NCBI GenBank assembly: GCA_030581615.1
Contig: JAKTTT010000053.1
Coordinates: 62,001 to 126,000 of the forward strand
Direction of reading: 5' to 3'
DNA from: Alloascoidea africana
Lineage: Eukaryota > Ascomycota > Alloascoideomycetes > Alloascoideales > Alloascoideaceae
Length of the DNA: 64,000 nt
Positions 1-10,156 of this stretch are shown here, piece after piece; positions within the stretch are counted from its first letter, which is position 1; the number at the start of each line of letters is the position of its first letter. The notes beneath the pieces are model-generated. The model was not told the origin of the DNA and did not search any database. It was given only the letters and a program-made list of their open reading frames with translations. A program made the position numbers and the translations under genes.

Positions 1-458
1 GCCTCGGGGCTCCTAAACAGGGGAACAATTAGACAATTCCTGACTCGAGAAAGATCTGATAAAGAAAACAGTTCAAACTCACCGTTCGAAAATATAGTCA
101 TCTTTCGATATGGAGTCATCATCTCTCACAATACGGTCCAGAATCCGATTGTATCTGTTCACTATGGCATCGAAGGAGGCCTGTCTATACACATCGCAAC
201 GCCGTTAGCACCAAAGATCCCAAATTCTTCTCCTCCTTGCTCTAAAACATACGCCTTTGGCCGATTTCGCACGCTGCTGCTACCAAGCTGTGAATCAAAG
301 AGCTTTAGACTGGCCACTATATCACTCAGATTTGCCACAAGATCCGATTGGTCTGTGTCGGAGGGCCGCAGACCCATCTTCTTCAACCGGTCCCGCTCAT
401 CCACCAGCGTCCTCAGCCCGTCCAGCTTCAGGTTGATCTTGGCCTTGCTGACCGACAT
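1..458 (-). CDS. Unrecognised protein, 5' part only (cut by window edge)
   Basis: The start is the ATG at 458, giving MSVSKAKINLKLDGLR. Keeping the frame open needs two introns: 252-185 (GTATGT, GCTAAC branch, ATAG end) and 82-13 (GTGAGT, CTAAT, TTTAG end). The visible exons are 458-253, 184-83 and 12-1, about 107 residues. The spliced junction reads NRPKA-QASFDAIVNRYNRI, which is smooth and charged, so I trust it. The protein is helical, with alternating hydrophobic and charged residues suggesting a short coiled coil, and no catalytic motif. I do not recognise the family. It is divergent from the RING gene, with 267 bp of shared promoter. The rest of the gene lies left of the window. Confidence 0.6.
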
Positions 459-516
459 GTTTGGCTCTCTTACTCTGTGGCGATGGGCCTCTTATTTCCT
501 TCCTTGGGAGTACGTG

Positions 517-529
517 GGTGTACGGGTGT
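517..529. promoter_or_regulatory. Rap1-like G-rich motif in divergent promoter
   Basis: GGTGTACGGGTGT lies between the divergent starts at 458 and 726. It fits the reverse complement of the budding-yeast Rap1 consensus ACACCCRYACAYM at every position. Whether Rap1 binds such sites in this lineage is unknown; Tbf1- or Tay1-like telomere proteins bind related G-rich sites. The match is seen in the sequence; the function is inferred. Confidence 0.3.
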
Positions 530-725
530 TTTGCCAAGGTGTGATGTGCCGCAAACCTCCAAAAGCTAAAACACATTCTGGGGAAAACACCTTTTGCACA
601 AAACACACGCCTTCTTCCCAGTCCCTGTTTACTGTTTTGTTTACCCTTTTCTCACTTATCGTTTGGCTTGTTTGAGGGTGTTTTTTGTTTTGTTTTGTTT
701 TTGCCGTGGAAGGAGGAGTTAAACG

Positions 726-2017
726 ATGTCTGGAGACCTCCAAGAAGAGCGCTTGGATTCTACTTCTGGTTCAGACACTGAGACAGGCTACGATATTTAC
801 GATCCACAGATTTTACCCAAACTGGATCCTCGTTCCTATATTTACCAAAAGGCAAGTCTGGTTGATGAGCTCATTTGTCCGATATGCCAATCACCCTTTG
901 TTGACCCGTATTTGACTTCGTGTGGGTATGTGTACCTTTCTCATTTTTGTTTATTTGAAAATTCCATTCTTGCTAATTTTAACACTGGATTTCATCTAGA
1001 CACACTTTTTGCAAAGATTGCCTTTCAAAATCTCTCAACTCGACAAATAATCGATGTCCCATTGATCGAACGCTGTTAAAAGAGGGCCATGATGATGTGT
1101 TCCCAGCCCCGGTCATAATCCCGAACCTGGTGGATGCGCTGATATGTGAATGTCCGAACCGCTCACGAGGTTGTTCTTATACTGGGCCGCGTTGGAGTAT
1201 CGAGGCCCATGTGCATGAAGAATGTGGATACACGAGAGTCCTTGTGGATGGAGAGCTTGTTGAACGGAGACTACTTGAGGATGATGAAACAAGTGATATG
1301 GAAAGCAAGGAACAGGAAGAAAAGAATGAAGGAAAAGAGGAAAATGAAGAGATATTGTCACAGGATGATCGGATAAAACAGCTAGAGCAAACTGTTAATC
1401 AACAACACAAGATGATATCAACACTGCTAAACTCGATATCAAGGGGTAAGGTATCGATACTGGAAACCGATTCACGAAGGGGGCTTCAAGTCACAGAAGA
1501 CACACCTATCGAGGTTGTTCCGCCTGCCGCACCCACGTCTCCAACCCAGAACGACGAATATATCCATCTGTTGATGGAGAACGAGCGCATGCGACAGGAG
1601 ATTGATCGACTTTCCACGACGGTACGCGAATTGGAACAGAGCCAGCGGATGCTGCCCATGGTCATTCAGGACACTTCGCGAAACCAGGAGGAAATGCAAG
1701 GCATGAGGATGATGCTGAACGGGCTTCGTCAACAACTCAACTTTCTCATGTTGGAGCGGCGGGCCGGGATGTCGAGTCTCATGAACGCCGCCGCTGCCTC
1801 TTCTGGCGGAGCCGCTGGTGCTGGCACCGGTGGATTCCTCGATGACCCAACTGCCGCAGTCGGAGGAAGTGCCGGAGCAGCGGGCTATCCAATGATGATT
1901 CCAGGATGGGGGCCCATGAACATGAACATGAACATGTCTTTGGGAATGGGAATGGGCATGAATCTGTCGGGACGAGGCCGAAACGGCTCGGGAGAAAGAC
2001 AGGACGTGAAACTTTGA
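726..2017 (+). CDS. RING-finger/TRAF-type zinc-finger protein, putative E3 ubiquitin ligase
   Basis: There are two exons, 726-925 and 1000-2017, with intron 926-999 (GTATGT ... CTAG). The product is about 405 aa. The intron falls inside the RING: splicing joins CPICQSPFVDPYLTSCG to HTFCKDCL and then CPID, giving a C3HC4-like ring in which the last ligand is Asp, as in TRAF6-type rings. A Cys/His cluster follows (CECPNRSRGCSY ... EAHVHEECGY), typical of a TRAF-type zinc finger. An acidic stretch, a coiled coil (about residues 180-300, heptad-rich, Gln-rich) and an Ala/Gly-rich tail come next. The tail ends in alternating Asn-Met and Gly-Met dipeptides. By family it should be a ubiquitin ligase with oligomerising coiled coil; substrate and location cannot be read from the sequence. 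Confidence 0.85.
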
Positions 2018-2419
2018 TAACGTCTTTTTATTTTTTTTTCTTTTATGACCATCGGCTCGGGTGCGAGTCAAGGATTAATTGATGGAATGAATCAAACTAT
2101 TAATGTCTGCCGCGTGTCTCGTTAGAATAAGCGTGGGGGAATAAGAGGAATAACGGAAATTGCGAAGGAGACTGAAAGCAATTGGTCGGCAATTCGCCGC
2201 TTTCCTTCTCCTTGTTTTTTTTTTTTTTGTAGCTGTTCTACTAGTAGTATTTCAAGTTCTGGGTTTTAGTAGAAGGATATAAATTTAAGGAAATCGAGAT
2301 TAGCTTTTTTTTTTCTGTCTCACTTCTTCTCCACAAACAGACCCTTCTCCACGTTTCGTACCCCACAGATAAGCTTTTTCACTTATCCGTACTCCTATTT
2401 TAAACAGAGCACATCAGAA
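2018..2419 (+). promoter_or_regulatory. Intergenic region with TATA box for the hydroxy-acid oxidase
   Basis: These 402 bp hold no gene. ATATAAAT at 2277-2284 is a good TATA element about 140 bp before the oxidase ATG. It is preceded by a poly-T tract (about 2214-2229) and followed by pyrimidine-rich stretches of the kind often found near yeast transcription starts. The 3' end of the RING gene transcript must also lie here. Confidence 0.5.
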
Positions 2420-3580
2420 ATGGCCAACTCTTCGAAACCGGTTTCGATCTACGAGTTGGAACAACTCTCGATTCCGAACCTCGCCAAGCCGACCCGAGAT
2501 TACTGGCAAGGAGGTGCAAATGAACTCCAAACCTTGCGTGAAAACTCGACCGCCTATGATAACTACCGCATCCGCGCTCGTGTGATGCGAAACGTTCGCA
2601 ATATAGACACATCTCCGAAACGTGCTCTTTTCCAGCAAAAGTTCCGATTCCCATTGGGAATCGCACCCTCGGCGTTCCACCAGCTGGGCGACTCTGAGGG
2701 CGAGGTGACCACCGTGCGAGCTGCACAGTCCAGGAACGTACCCTTGGGGTTGAGCAGTTATAGCAATCGCTCTTTACAAGATGTGAAGGAGGCAGGTCCT
2801 GACTCGGCCGTTTTCTTCCAGCTCTACGTTTTTAAAAACAGACAAACCAGTCAGAGACTTGTTGAGGCCGTTGAAAAAGCAGGGTACAAGGCGATCCTGC
2901 TAACGGTGGATACGCCGTATCTGGGCCGAAGGTATGACGAGCTTCGGAATGACTTCAAACTACCCCCACATGTAGGACTTGGCAACTTCCCGGAAGAAAC
3001 GTCCGCAACCCCTATTGACATTGGAGTTGAAGCATCCTCCGCTTCGAGACAACAATTTGGAGATGAAAAGGTAGCGGGGGATGAGGAAGTTGCAAATGTG
3101 ATTGATCCCTCTATCAACTGGGACGAAACTATCCCGTGGCTAAAGTCGATCACAAACTTGGAAATCTGGGTGAAAGGTGTGGTTACTGCCGAGGATACAG
3201 AACTTGCGATCAAGGCTGGCGTTGATGGAATATGGGTTTCGAACCACGGCGGTAGACAACTAGACTCTGGCTTGCCTACTTTGGAGGCCCTACCGGAGGT
3301 TGTTGGAGCAGCCAGAGGCAGAGTCCCAGTTCATGTTGATGGAGGAATACGTAGAGGAGGTGATGTGTTCAAGGCTCTAGCACTTGGTGCTGATTTCGTC
3401 TGGGTTGGAAGGCCTGCACTTTACGGTCTAGCCTATGATGGTCAAAGAGGTGTTGAAACAATGTTGGATATTCTGTATGAGGATTTTAAACATGTAATGG
3501 CTTTTGCTGGAACAACCTCCGTGGCAGATATAAATAAGAGTTGCATTGTAAGATATGGACCTGCTATATCAAAACTCTAA
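2420..3580 (+). CDS. Peroxisomal FMN-dependent (S)-2-hydroxy-acid oxidase (glycolate/lactate oxidase type)
   Basis: The product is 386 aa from a single exon. It belongs to the FMN-dependent alpha-hydroxy-acid dehydrogenase family, a TIM barrel that oxidises L-2-hydroxy acids to 2-oxo acids and gives H2O2. Visible signatures are DYWQGGA near residue 28 (substrate Tyr), QLYV (second active-site Tyr), TVDTP, IWVKG (FMN-binding Lys), and SNHGGRQLD holding the catalytic His and substrate Arg. HVDGGIRRGGD and GADFVWVGRP follow for the FMN phosphate. There is no cytochrome b5 domain, so it is not flavocytochrome b2. The C-terminus is Ser-Lys-Leu, a canonical PTS1, so I infer peroxisomal import, where catalase would handle the peroxide. 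It is convergent with APC4, with 60 bp between stops. The exact substrate cannot be decided from sequence. Confidence 0.93.
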   Translation: MANSSKPVSIYELEQLSIPNLAKPTRDYWQGGANELQTLRENSTAYDNYRIRARVMRNVRNIDTSPKRALFQQKFRFPLGIAPSAFHQLGDSEGEVTTVRAAQSRNVPLGLSSYSNRSLQDVKEAGPDSAVFFQLYVFKNRQTSQRLVEAVEKAGYKAILLTVDTPYLGRRYDELRNDFKLPPHVGLGNFPEETSATPIDIGVEASSASRQQFGDEKVAGDEEVANVIDPSINWDETIPWLKSITNLEIWVKGVVTAEDTELAIKAGVDGIWVSNHGGRQLDSGLPTLEALPEVVGAARGRVPVHVDGGIRRGGDVFKALALGADFVWVGRPALYGLAYDGQRGVETMLDILYEDFKHVMAFAGTTSVADINKSCIVRYGPAISKL

Positions 3581-3640
3581 AATAGACAACTCCTAGATGA
3601 TAAATTTGTGTTTTTTGTTTAGTACTAATTAAGAACATGA

Positions 3641-5872
3641 TTAGCTTTGATTATTACCCAGATTTAAAATCTGATAGTGTTTCAAATCCTCAGAGACAAC
3701 ACAAACAAGCTTTTTTTTATCCAAACAATTGAAATCCCCGTCAATTTTTGTGCTGAAAGTACAAGGTAAAAACCCCCCATCGAAAACAAGCATTTCTCGT
3801 TTCCATTGCTTCACATTTTTGGTAAAATCACACTTGAACGTTATTAATAGACGTTTTTTCTCATCTGTTTCCACGAGCATTATTATCTCATGACCGTTTA
3901 TGAAAGAAAATTGAAGCACATCTTCTATCGTATATCCCAAATCCAACTTTCTAAGTGGGATATCGGTTCTTCGGGTCTCGTTTCCTAGCTCTGATACTGT
4001 CACTACAATGTGATGATTCCAGTTAGCTCTCTGTTAAGCACTTATAAAATGAATGCACTGCTTACCCTCTGATTCTGATGACTTTGTTGCGATGAAAGCA
4101 TTTCCATTATGATCCTTGTTAAATGTTAATGAATTGGCCCCCTCAAAATTCAACATTTCAACACTTACCATCCAAAAACTTTGTTGCTCCGACTTGGGAC
4201 CGATACTGACAGGTCCTCGAATCTGAATTTGATTCTCCATGACAGTTTTCAACAAAGCAAAAGTATCATTACATGATTCTTTCAGTTTGCGCTCTATAGC
4301 GGAAAGACTGTCGTCGGCGCTTCCATTAACATATTCAAGAGCTGAAGATTGGCCAAAGTAGTTTGATATGTACTCCGCGATATTGGCTGTTGGTATGAGA
4401 TTGGCCTTCTCAGAGTTGAAAGGATCCTTATCATCGTCTTTCTTGAGAGACTGTTCCAGCAAATCTTGTAACCAAAGGATGAATTTTTCAAATAGTTTAT
4501 GTTCATTATTGACCTGCCATACCACCTTATAGGAAGCTCGCAATAAATCCGAGGCAAGCTTTATGCTTTTGTCAAAATCAACCGAATCCAACCCTAGAGA
4601 AGTATCTCGTCCTTTCCATGTTGCTAGACTGCTTAGCTGAGATAGCAAGACCACGAGTCGCTCACACGCAGGTATCAGATTTTCAAAGATGATTTTTCGC
4701 GAACTTTCAAAATATGTCATTCCAGTTTTGCCCCATTTCTTTAAGCCTCTATCTGTGACTACTGTTTCCAACCATTCGGACACCGCTGGACTCGAGACTC
4801 CCGTCACAAGCAAGTCATAGAGTACGCTTGCAGCACCATCGCTTGGATCACCGGAATCGCCTTCAGGCAGCTCATCCTTCAACTGTTCATTTAATCGGTC
4901 CAGTAACTTTTTTGAGTAGTCCAAGAATGCGACTGGATCCTGTTGTAAAATTTCAATAGCCCTAGTTATATAGGCCATTACTGCGAGGACTTTGGATGAG
5001 ACGATACAGACTTCAGGAAGCATGGGACCATAATTATCCACAAAGTTCATAATTATGTTGTAGTAGCATAGCTGATCACCAACTGACGCAACAATTACAT
5101 GTTGATTGAGAGTAGAGGAAGCGCCATGAAACATGGGAATCGGCTTTATCTGTGAATCTGGACTTGGCAATGCGACTTTGTTTAGCGAAAGAAGACCATA
5201 GAGATTCACCAGAATCGTGCCGTCATCAGAACCTACTATGAGAAACTCAGCTTTTGGAGTGCCCACTTGACTGTTTGAAGACTGGATCATATCATCCACA
5301 GCCAGCCTATTTGTAAACATTGCGAGAGACTCAGTTCCAAAATGGTTTGGAAGAGCAGAGAGTCGAGGAAGAGCATTCGACAGATTAGTCTCCAGAAGCT
5401 TGTCGAACGAACTCAGCGGTTTAAAATCAGATGTGCGAGTCACCCAGCTAATTGAAGAATGCTGAATCTTTGCCTCTGTATCATTTCCCACAGGGCCTGC
5501 CACTTTCATTAGAGGTGTTCCATGATTAGAGTCGAAGACTCGAAACGAGCCATCATCGCACACCGAGGCCAACATCTTTCCTGTCGATGCAATTCTATTA
5601 GCTCGCGTGCCCCTAAACAAGTACAAAACACAAAGCTTACCATCCGGCTTCCAGCATATCTTGACCACAGCAGCCTTTTCCTTCTTGGGGTTGAGAAACC
5701 ATACGCGCTGCCCATTCAACCGGTAGACGTGAAGACCACCTTCAGCCGAGGACACCGCAATCAAATCCATTGTAGGACACCAACTGAGAACGTCCCGCGA
5801 AATGTGGCCTTCGAATACATTTTCGGAGATTCGTGTCTCGGCCACCGATCTTGTGAGACTTTGCTCTGTCAT
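3641..5872 (-). CDS. APC4: Anaphase-promoting complex subunit 4
   Basis: There are two exons, ending at 4066 and running 4002-3641. The intron 4065-4003 starts GTAAGC, has GCTAAC and ends TTGTAG. It joins ESE to VTVSELGN. The N-terminus carries the APC4 WD40 signature (LSWCPTMDLIAVSS, HVYRLNGQRVWFL, CWKPDGK, MLASVCDDGSFRVFD) and the middle is the long helical APC4 domain. APC4 is a scaffold of the APC/C ubiquitin ligase that drives mitotic exit. An in-frame ATG at 5980 would give 758 aa, but that codon overlaps the ATG of the next gene. I prefer the Met at 5872 (about 722 aa), which leaves the usual ~30 residues before the first WD40 strand; 5935 is also possible. Confidence 0.88.
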
Positions 5873-5978
5873 TTGTGGTGTTGGCGGCTCTGGGGGAAGC
5901 AAATCGCATCTTGGTTTTTCAACATCTCTTTCCATCCTCCCCAACACTCTCAGTCTCAGCATCAGCATCAACACCAAC

Positions 5979-7791
5979 ATGTTTAAAAAAAGTCCGACGG
6001 TAAGAGAATATAGAGCATACTATGACTCCCCAGCATGCTAACAGTGGAAAGTTATAGGTCAAATCCATGTCCAATCTGAAAAGTTCAGAGCGGAGGAAGA
6101 CTTTGGCAACTATATGCACCACATATGATCTTCCTCTTGAGAGCCTGACATCAGAGGCTCAAACAGACATTCTGCCGCTTATCTCTATGAGTGCGACTTT
6201 TAAGACTAGCACAGGCAAACCGGGGACTTTATACACTGACCAGAACAAGGTCCCACTTTGGTTCAAGACTCGGGATAGTGGCCTTATACCCACAATCTTT
6301 ACATTGTGGAAATGTCCATACATTCTACCTGTTATTCTAACACATGAACCAGTGATTCCTCGACTTGAAGGTGGTGCTGATTTGATGCTGCCAGGCTCAA
6401 TTCCCCCGTTCCCTCCGAATTCTCGCAAGGGGGATATAGTGGCAATAGCATGTGTCGATGACCCAACTGTAGCGAGAGCCGTTGGAAAGTGTCTTTTAAG
6501 CCTACCAGATTTCACTGTCACTGTTGGAAGAACGGGAAAGGCAGTGGAAAATTTACACTTTGTAGGAGATGAGCTATATAAAATGTTGAAGGGAGATGTG
6601 GAGGTGCCTGAAATGTTGGATGACACAATACCTCTAAAAGAATCAGAACCTGAGCAAGAGCAAGTGCCAGAAGAAATGGTTCCTTCTAGTAAAAGCCACG
6701 AAGATGAACGAGACACAGGCGAACAGCCGACTTCAGAACAACCATTGGAAGATAAGCCCAGTTCGAGTAACACAGAACCAGTTGGGGAATTGGAGACCCA
6801 ACTATCGAAAATGTCAGTTGAGAGCATTGACTCAGTCTTCAGAAGAGCATTGTTACAGACATTAGCAACACATTCGGTGGAAACCCCAATCACAATGTCC
6901 AAATTCATGGCTGATCATGTGTTGAAGTGTTTGCCATATCACGATTCATCATTCCAGATCAAAAAAACTTCCTGGAAGAAAACGGCCAAGTTTCTAAAAG
7001 CAATGGAAAAGGAAGAACTGTTAAAGTTGAAGGGCAAAGGTGATGAGCTCACAGTTACTGGTGTAGCAAACAAACAAGATGCCAAAGTAAAGGATTTTGT
7101 TCCTTACAAGATCAAAAAGACTAAAACTTCGGCTTCTGCGAACAATGGCAATAGTAGCGGCGGCACATCCAAATCAACAATGATCGTATCAAGGTCGCTT
7201 TTTAGACCCAATCAAAATTCAAAAAGTCTATTTGAGGCATTGGGCCTGTCTCGCTCTTTTTACTACACGAGTGACGAACTGCGACAGTTACTACATGAAT
7301 ACATAGACAAGAAAGAACTTGTCAACCCAAAAAACAAGCGAACAGTTATCATTGATGATACGCTCTCATCGGCTCTGAAAGTGGAAATAGGACCGCTAGG
7401 AAGAGAAAAATTGGTCCCCCGACTTCAATCAACATGTACAGAGTTTTACAAACTGATCAAGCCAGGGCAGGATGAATCTAGAGCAGTGCCTACCAAGGGT
7501 AAAGTTCCACAGGTATCCCTCTCCACCGCAATGAGAATCGGGAGAAAAAAAGTAACTCTTATTTCGAACATTGAACCCTTTGGAATTGATCCGAAAGATT
7601 TTGCAGAAGAGGTTAGAGTAGCATGTGCGGGATCGACAACAATTGGACCTCTTGTTGGTAGTTCGAACGCCAAGTTACAAGAAGTTGTAGCACAGGGGTC
7701 CCATGTTCCTTTGATTGAGAAGATGTTGATTAAAAAGGGAATCAACCCACAGTGGATAAACATTAAGAATACGGTTAAGAAGAAGAAATAG
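5979..7791 (+). CDS. TMA64: Translation initiation factor eIF2D (ligatin/Tma64)
   Basis: Exon 1 is only 21 nt (5979-5999, MFKKSPT); intron 6000-6057; exon 2 6058-7791. Spliced, the start reads MFKKSPTVKSMSNLKSSERR, the classic eIF2D opening. The length is about 584 aa, close to yeast Tma64. An N-terminal domain and PUA domain (about residues 95-180, LMLPGSIPPF) are followed by a long acidic Glu/Ser linker, a SWIB/MDM2-like region (about 390-480, SLFEALGLSRSFYY) and a C-terminal SUI1 domain (KVTLISNIEPFGIDP to IEKMLIKKGI). eIF2D binds 40S subunits and handles post-termination tRNA release and non-canonical initiation. The acceptor used is TTATAG; the CTAACAG just before it would break the frame. 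Confidence 0.93.
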
Positions 7792-7931
7792 AAAAACTTG
7801 TTAAAATGGTTTTCACATCATTTAAAAGTTTTATTTACAATTAGCAAATGTGTGACACTCTTTATTCAAATCTTTCCAAATTTTATGTACATTGGTAGAG
7901 TCATCGAAAAGAACAACAATAAACATGCGAT

Positions 7932-8364
7932 TTAATACGTCAAAAACCACCTTCCCTTGGCTTTTCTCCTTTCCAAAATCTTTCGTCCAGTTCGTGATCT
8001 GCTCCGGGCCAGAAATCCAATTCTTCTCTTCCTCTTCAATGTGCTTGGTTGAAATGTATTTCCTCTAGATTTCCATCTGCGTTGAAATAATCCCATGAAC
8101 CCGATAGGCGATGCAAAAAAGGAAGTTGTTGAACCAATAGCAGATGGTGGAGCCAAAAGGTTTGAAGGCCCTTTACGAATCATCGCCAGTGGGGAACTTG
8201 TATTCATTGTCGAAAGTTGTCGGGCAAAGCCAACGCTTGTTTGCCTAAAATCCTCAAAAGTCATTAGTTTCCTTCTTGTAATACATTCGTTCCCCATTGT
8301 TCTTCACTTACCTCTGAGCCAACACAGACCCCCGGCAACTTGAAAGAATAGCCCTTGAAAACAT
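7932..8364 (-). CDS. Mitochondrial large-subunit ribosomal protein bL34m
   Basis: There are two exons, 8364-8312 and 8244-7932, with intron 8311-8245 (GTAAGT ... ACTAAT ... TTTTAG). The product is about 121 aa. The spliced N-terminus, [19 protein letters not shown], is a textbook basic, Ser-rich mitochondrial presequence, which supports the intron. The C-terminal 45 residues are the bL34 core ([20 protein letters not shown] then [20 protein letters not shown] and GRWFLTY), very close to bacterial and mitochondrial bL34. It acts in the mitochondrial 54S subunit. It is convergent with TMA64. Starting inside the unspliced frame at 8297 or 8264 would lose the presequence. Confidence 0.93.
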
Positions 8365-8603
8365 CTGCCTCGTGGTTACCTTTTGGTGGGAAACCTTCAA
8401 AATGTGAACTTTGAGAGTTTATGGCTATTCTGAAAACTACACGCACATGCTTCCCTCAAAGCGTATATTGCAGAACGGGATGGCTGGATCACATTTTTTT
8501 ATCCTTTTGATCTCACATCTCGGGTCCGATTTTAATCTGATCTGATTGTTTACAGCTTTTCATTTTGGCGTTCTAGAGCATTTTTTTTTTCTCAAAAGGC
8601 ATA

Positions 8604-9209
8604 ATGTCATTGGCAATTTCTACCCGGGGGCGCCGAGGTGTTCAATCTGCAGTCACAGCTCCTTCTTCGATAGAGGTCCACTCCTTCTCGTCAATACCGA
8701 ATCGAAAGGCAGAAGAGATTATAACTGAGTATATAGCCACGACAGAAAAAAACACACCGAATTTGGCCTCAACCTCTGCAGTAGGAGGTTCCGGGTTTAA
8801 TTCCACATCTTCAATTGATCTTCCAATAGGGGCGGATCGTGCTGTTCTGAACCAACTGAAAAGAGTGCAGCGAGACCTAAGGGGTCTTCCCCCATTTGCT
8901 GCAGAATTTTCTTCGTCTACAGATAGCAAAGATTCTACGCCTATAGAACAAAAAGATCCCAACATTCTTTTACAGCCTAAATCCGAGACGACAGAGGAGC
9001 ATAGCGTCACGATAAAGGAAGAAAATGTTGATGATCGTATGGATTTGGATGACCAGGAGGATAACAAAGATAGCATAACTCAAATGCTCAAGACTGAAAG
9101 CGTGGATGAAACCGATTCGAAAATATTGAAGGAAGTTAAGAAAGAACACAAGCATGAAAGCCATAAGAAGAAGGACAAGAAAATAAAAAAGGAAAAGGTT
9201 GAATTTTAG
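8604..9209 (+). CDS. Orphan protein with lysine-rich tail, unrecognised
   Basis: 201 aa, single exon, ATG at 8604. The N-terminus is basic (STRGRRG), followed by a Ser/Thr-rich stretch. A short conserved-looking helix, GADRAVLNQLKRVQRDLRGL, sits around residues 78-97. Then come an acidic region and a C-terminal block of alternating Lys, Glu and His (about residues 175-201), KEKE-like. Lys-rich tails of this type occur in nuclear and nucleolar transcription or ribosome-assembly subunits, so a small nuclear complex subunit is possible, but I cannot assign one. It is divergent from bL34m, with 239 bp between starts. Confidence 0.6.
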   Translation: MSLAISTRGRRGVQSAVTAPSSIEVHSFSSIPNRKAEEIITEYIATTEKNTPNLASTSAVGGSGFNSTSSIDLPIGADRAVLNQLKRVQRDLRGLPPFAAEFSSSTDSKDSTPIEQKDPNILLQPKSETTEEHSVTIKEENVDDRMDLDDQEDNKDSITQMLKTESVDETDSKILKEVKKEHKHESHKKKDKKIKKEKVEF

Positions 9210-10156
9210 AGAAATGAGAGAGAAATGAAATAGTGACTTTGTTGACTTTTTGGATACTATTCCAACAGGACAATCGTTTATCATCCATGCTGAAAGGAAC
9301 AAAAACCTGGTCACTTCGTTTTATGTTCTATCTGTTTAATGCTTTCCTTTATACCATCTTGAGAATGAGGGCAGCTAACAGCAACAGTAACAGCTATTAG
9401 ACCGCGATTAAAAAAAAACAATCCAAAACTAACTGTGCTATTGGCTTTTGTACTGGCGCGCGATGCACTTTTAGTAACTGGTTTTTATGAACTTCTTATT
9501 TATCAATCATTTTACCAAGGATATATTATGGATGAAGATGAAGAAACAAAAATACAAATTAATACGTTCAACAAAGAAGAAGCCAAAAAATAAATATCAT
9601 TGAAGGACTAAAATAAAAAGAGATGCAAGAATGCATTGATTGACTTTGATAGTAAGAAAAGAAAAAAAAAGAAAATAAAAGTATGCTGTTATCATTTTTT
9701 CCAGTTGTGTTATATCTAGTGTCTATGTCTATATATTATACTTCTGAATCGTTCTGTACCCGATTTTTTTTGTTGCTTTCATTCAAGTGATACATATATA
9801 ATACTCAATCAAAAATTTGGATGATTTGATAACTAATATAGTGTCCATTTCATATCCACCTATTTACCACGACACAGATAACTGCTTCCGTGAAGAGGAT
9901 TTAGGGCTTTGAAACCCAACAATTGAATGCAATACCAAACATTCAAAAAAAAAAAAAAAAAACTGGACATAACCAGCAAACTCTACGTTTCTTTTATGAT
10001 ATCATTTTATTATTCCTTCTTTAATGTATACAGAAGAAGGGTGCTGTCTATGGTTGTGCTTTGCACTCCCGTTAAAATAAGAGCCATTCCATACAAAAAT
10101 GTCAAATCATACAAAAATTCACCAGCGCTGAGAACATTAGAAAAAAGAGATACACT
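9210..10156. other. AT-rich intergenic region, no gene seen
   Basis: This 947-bp convergent gap lies between the lysine-rich orphan and the minus-strand 479-aa gene. It is AT-rich with an A tract at about 9945-9961 and a purine-rich stretch near 9655-9680. Short open frames have no codon pattern or similarity I can support. I see no tRNA-like B box or repeat. Confidence 0.5.
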
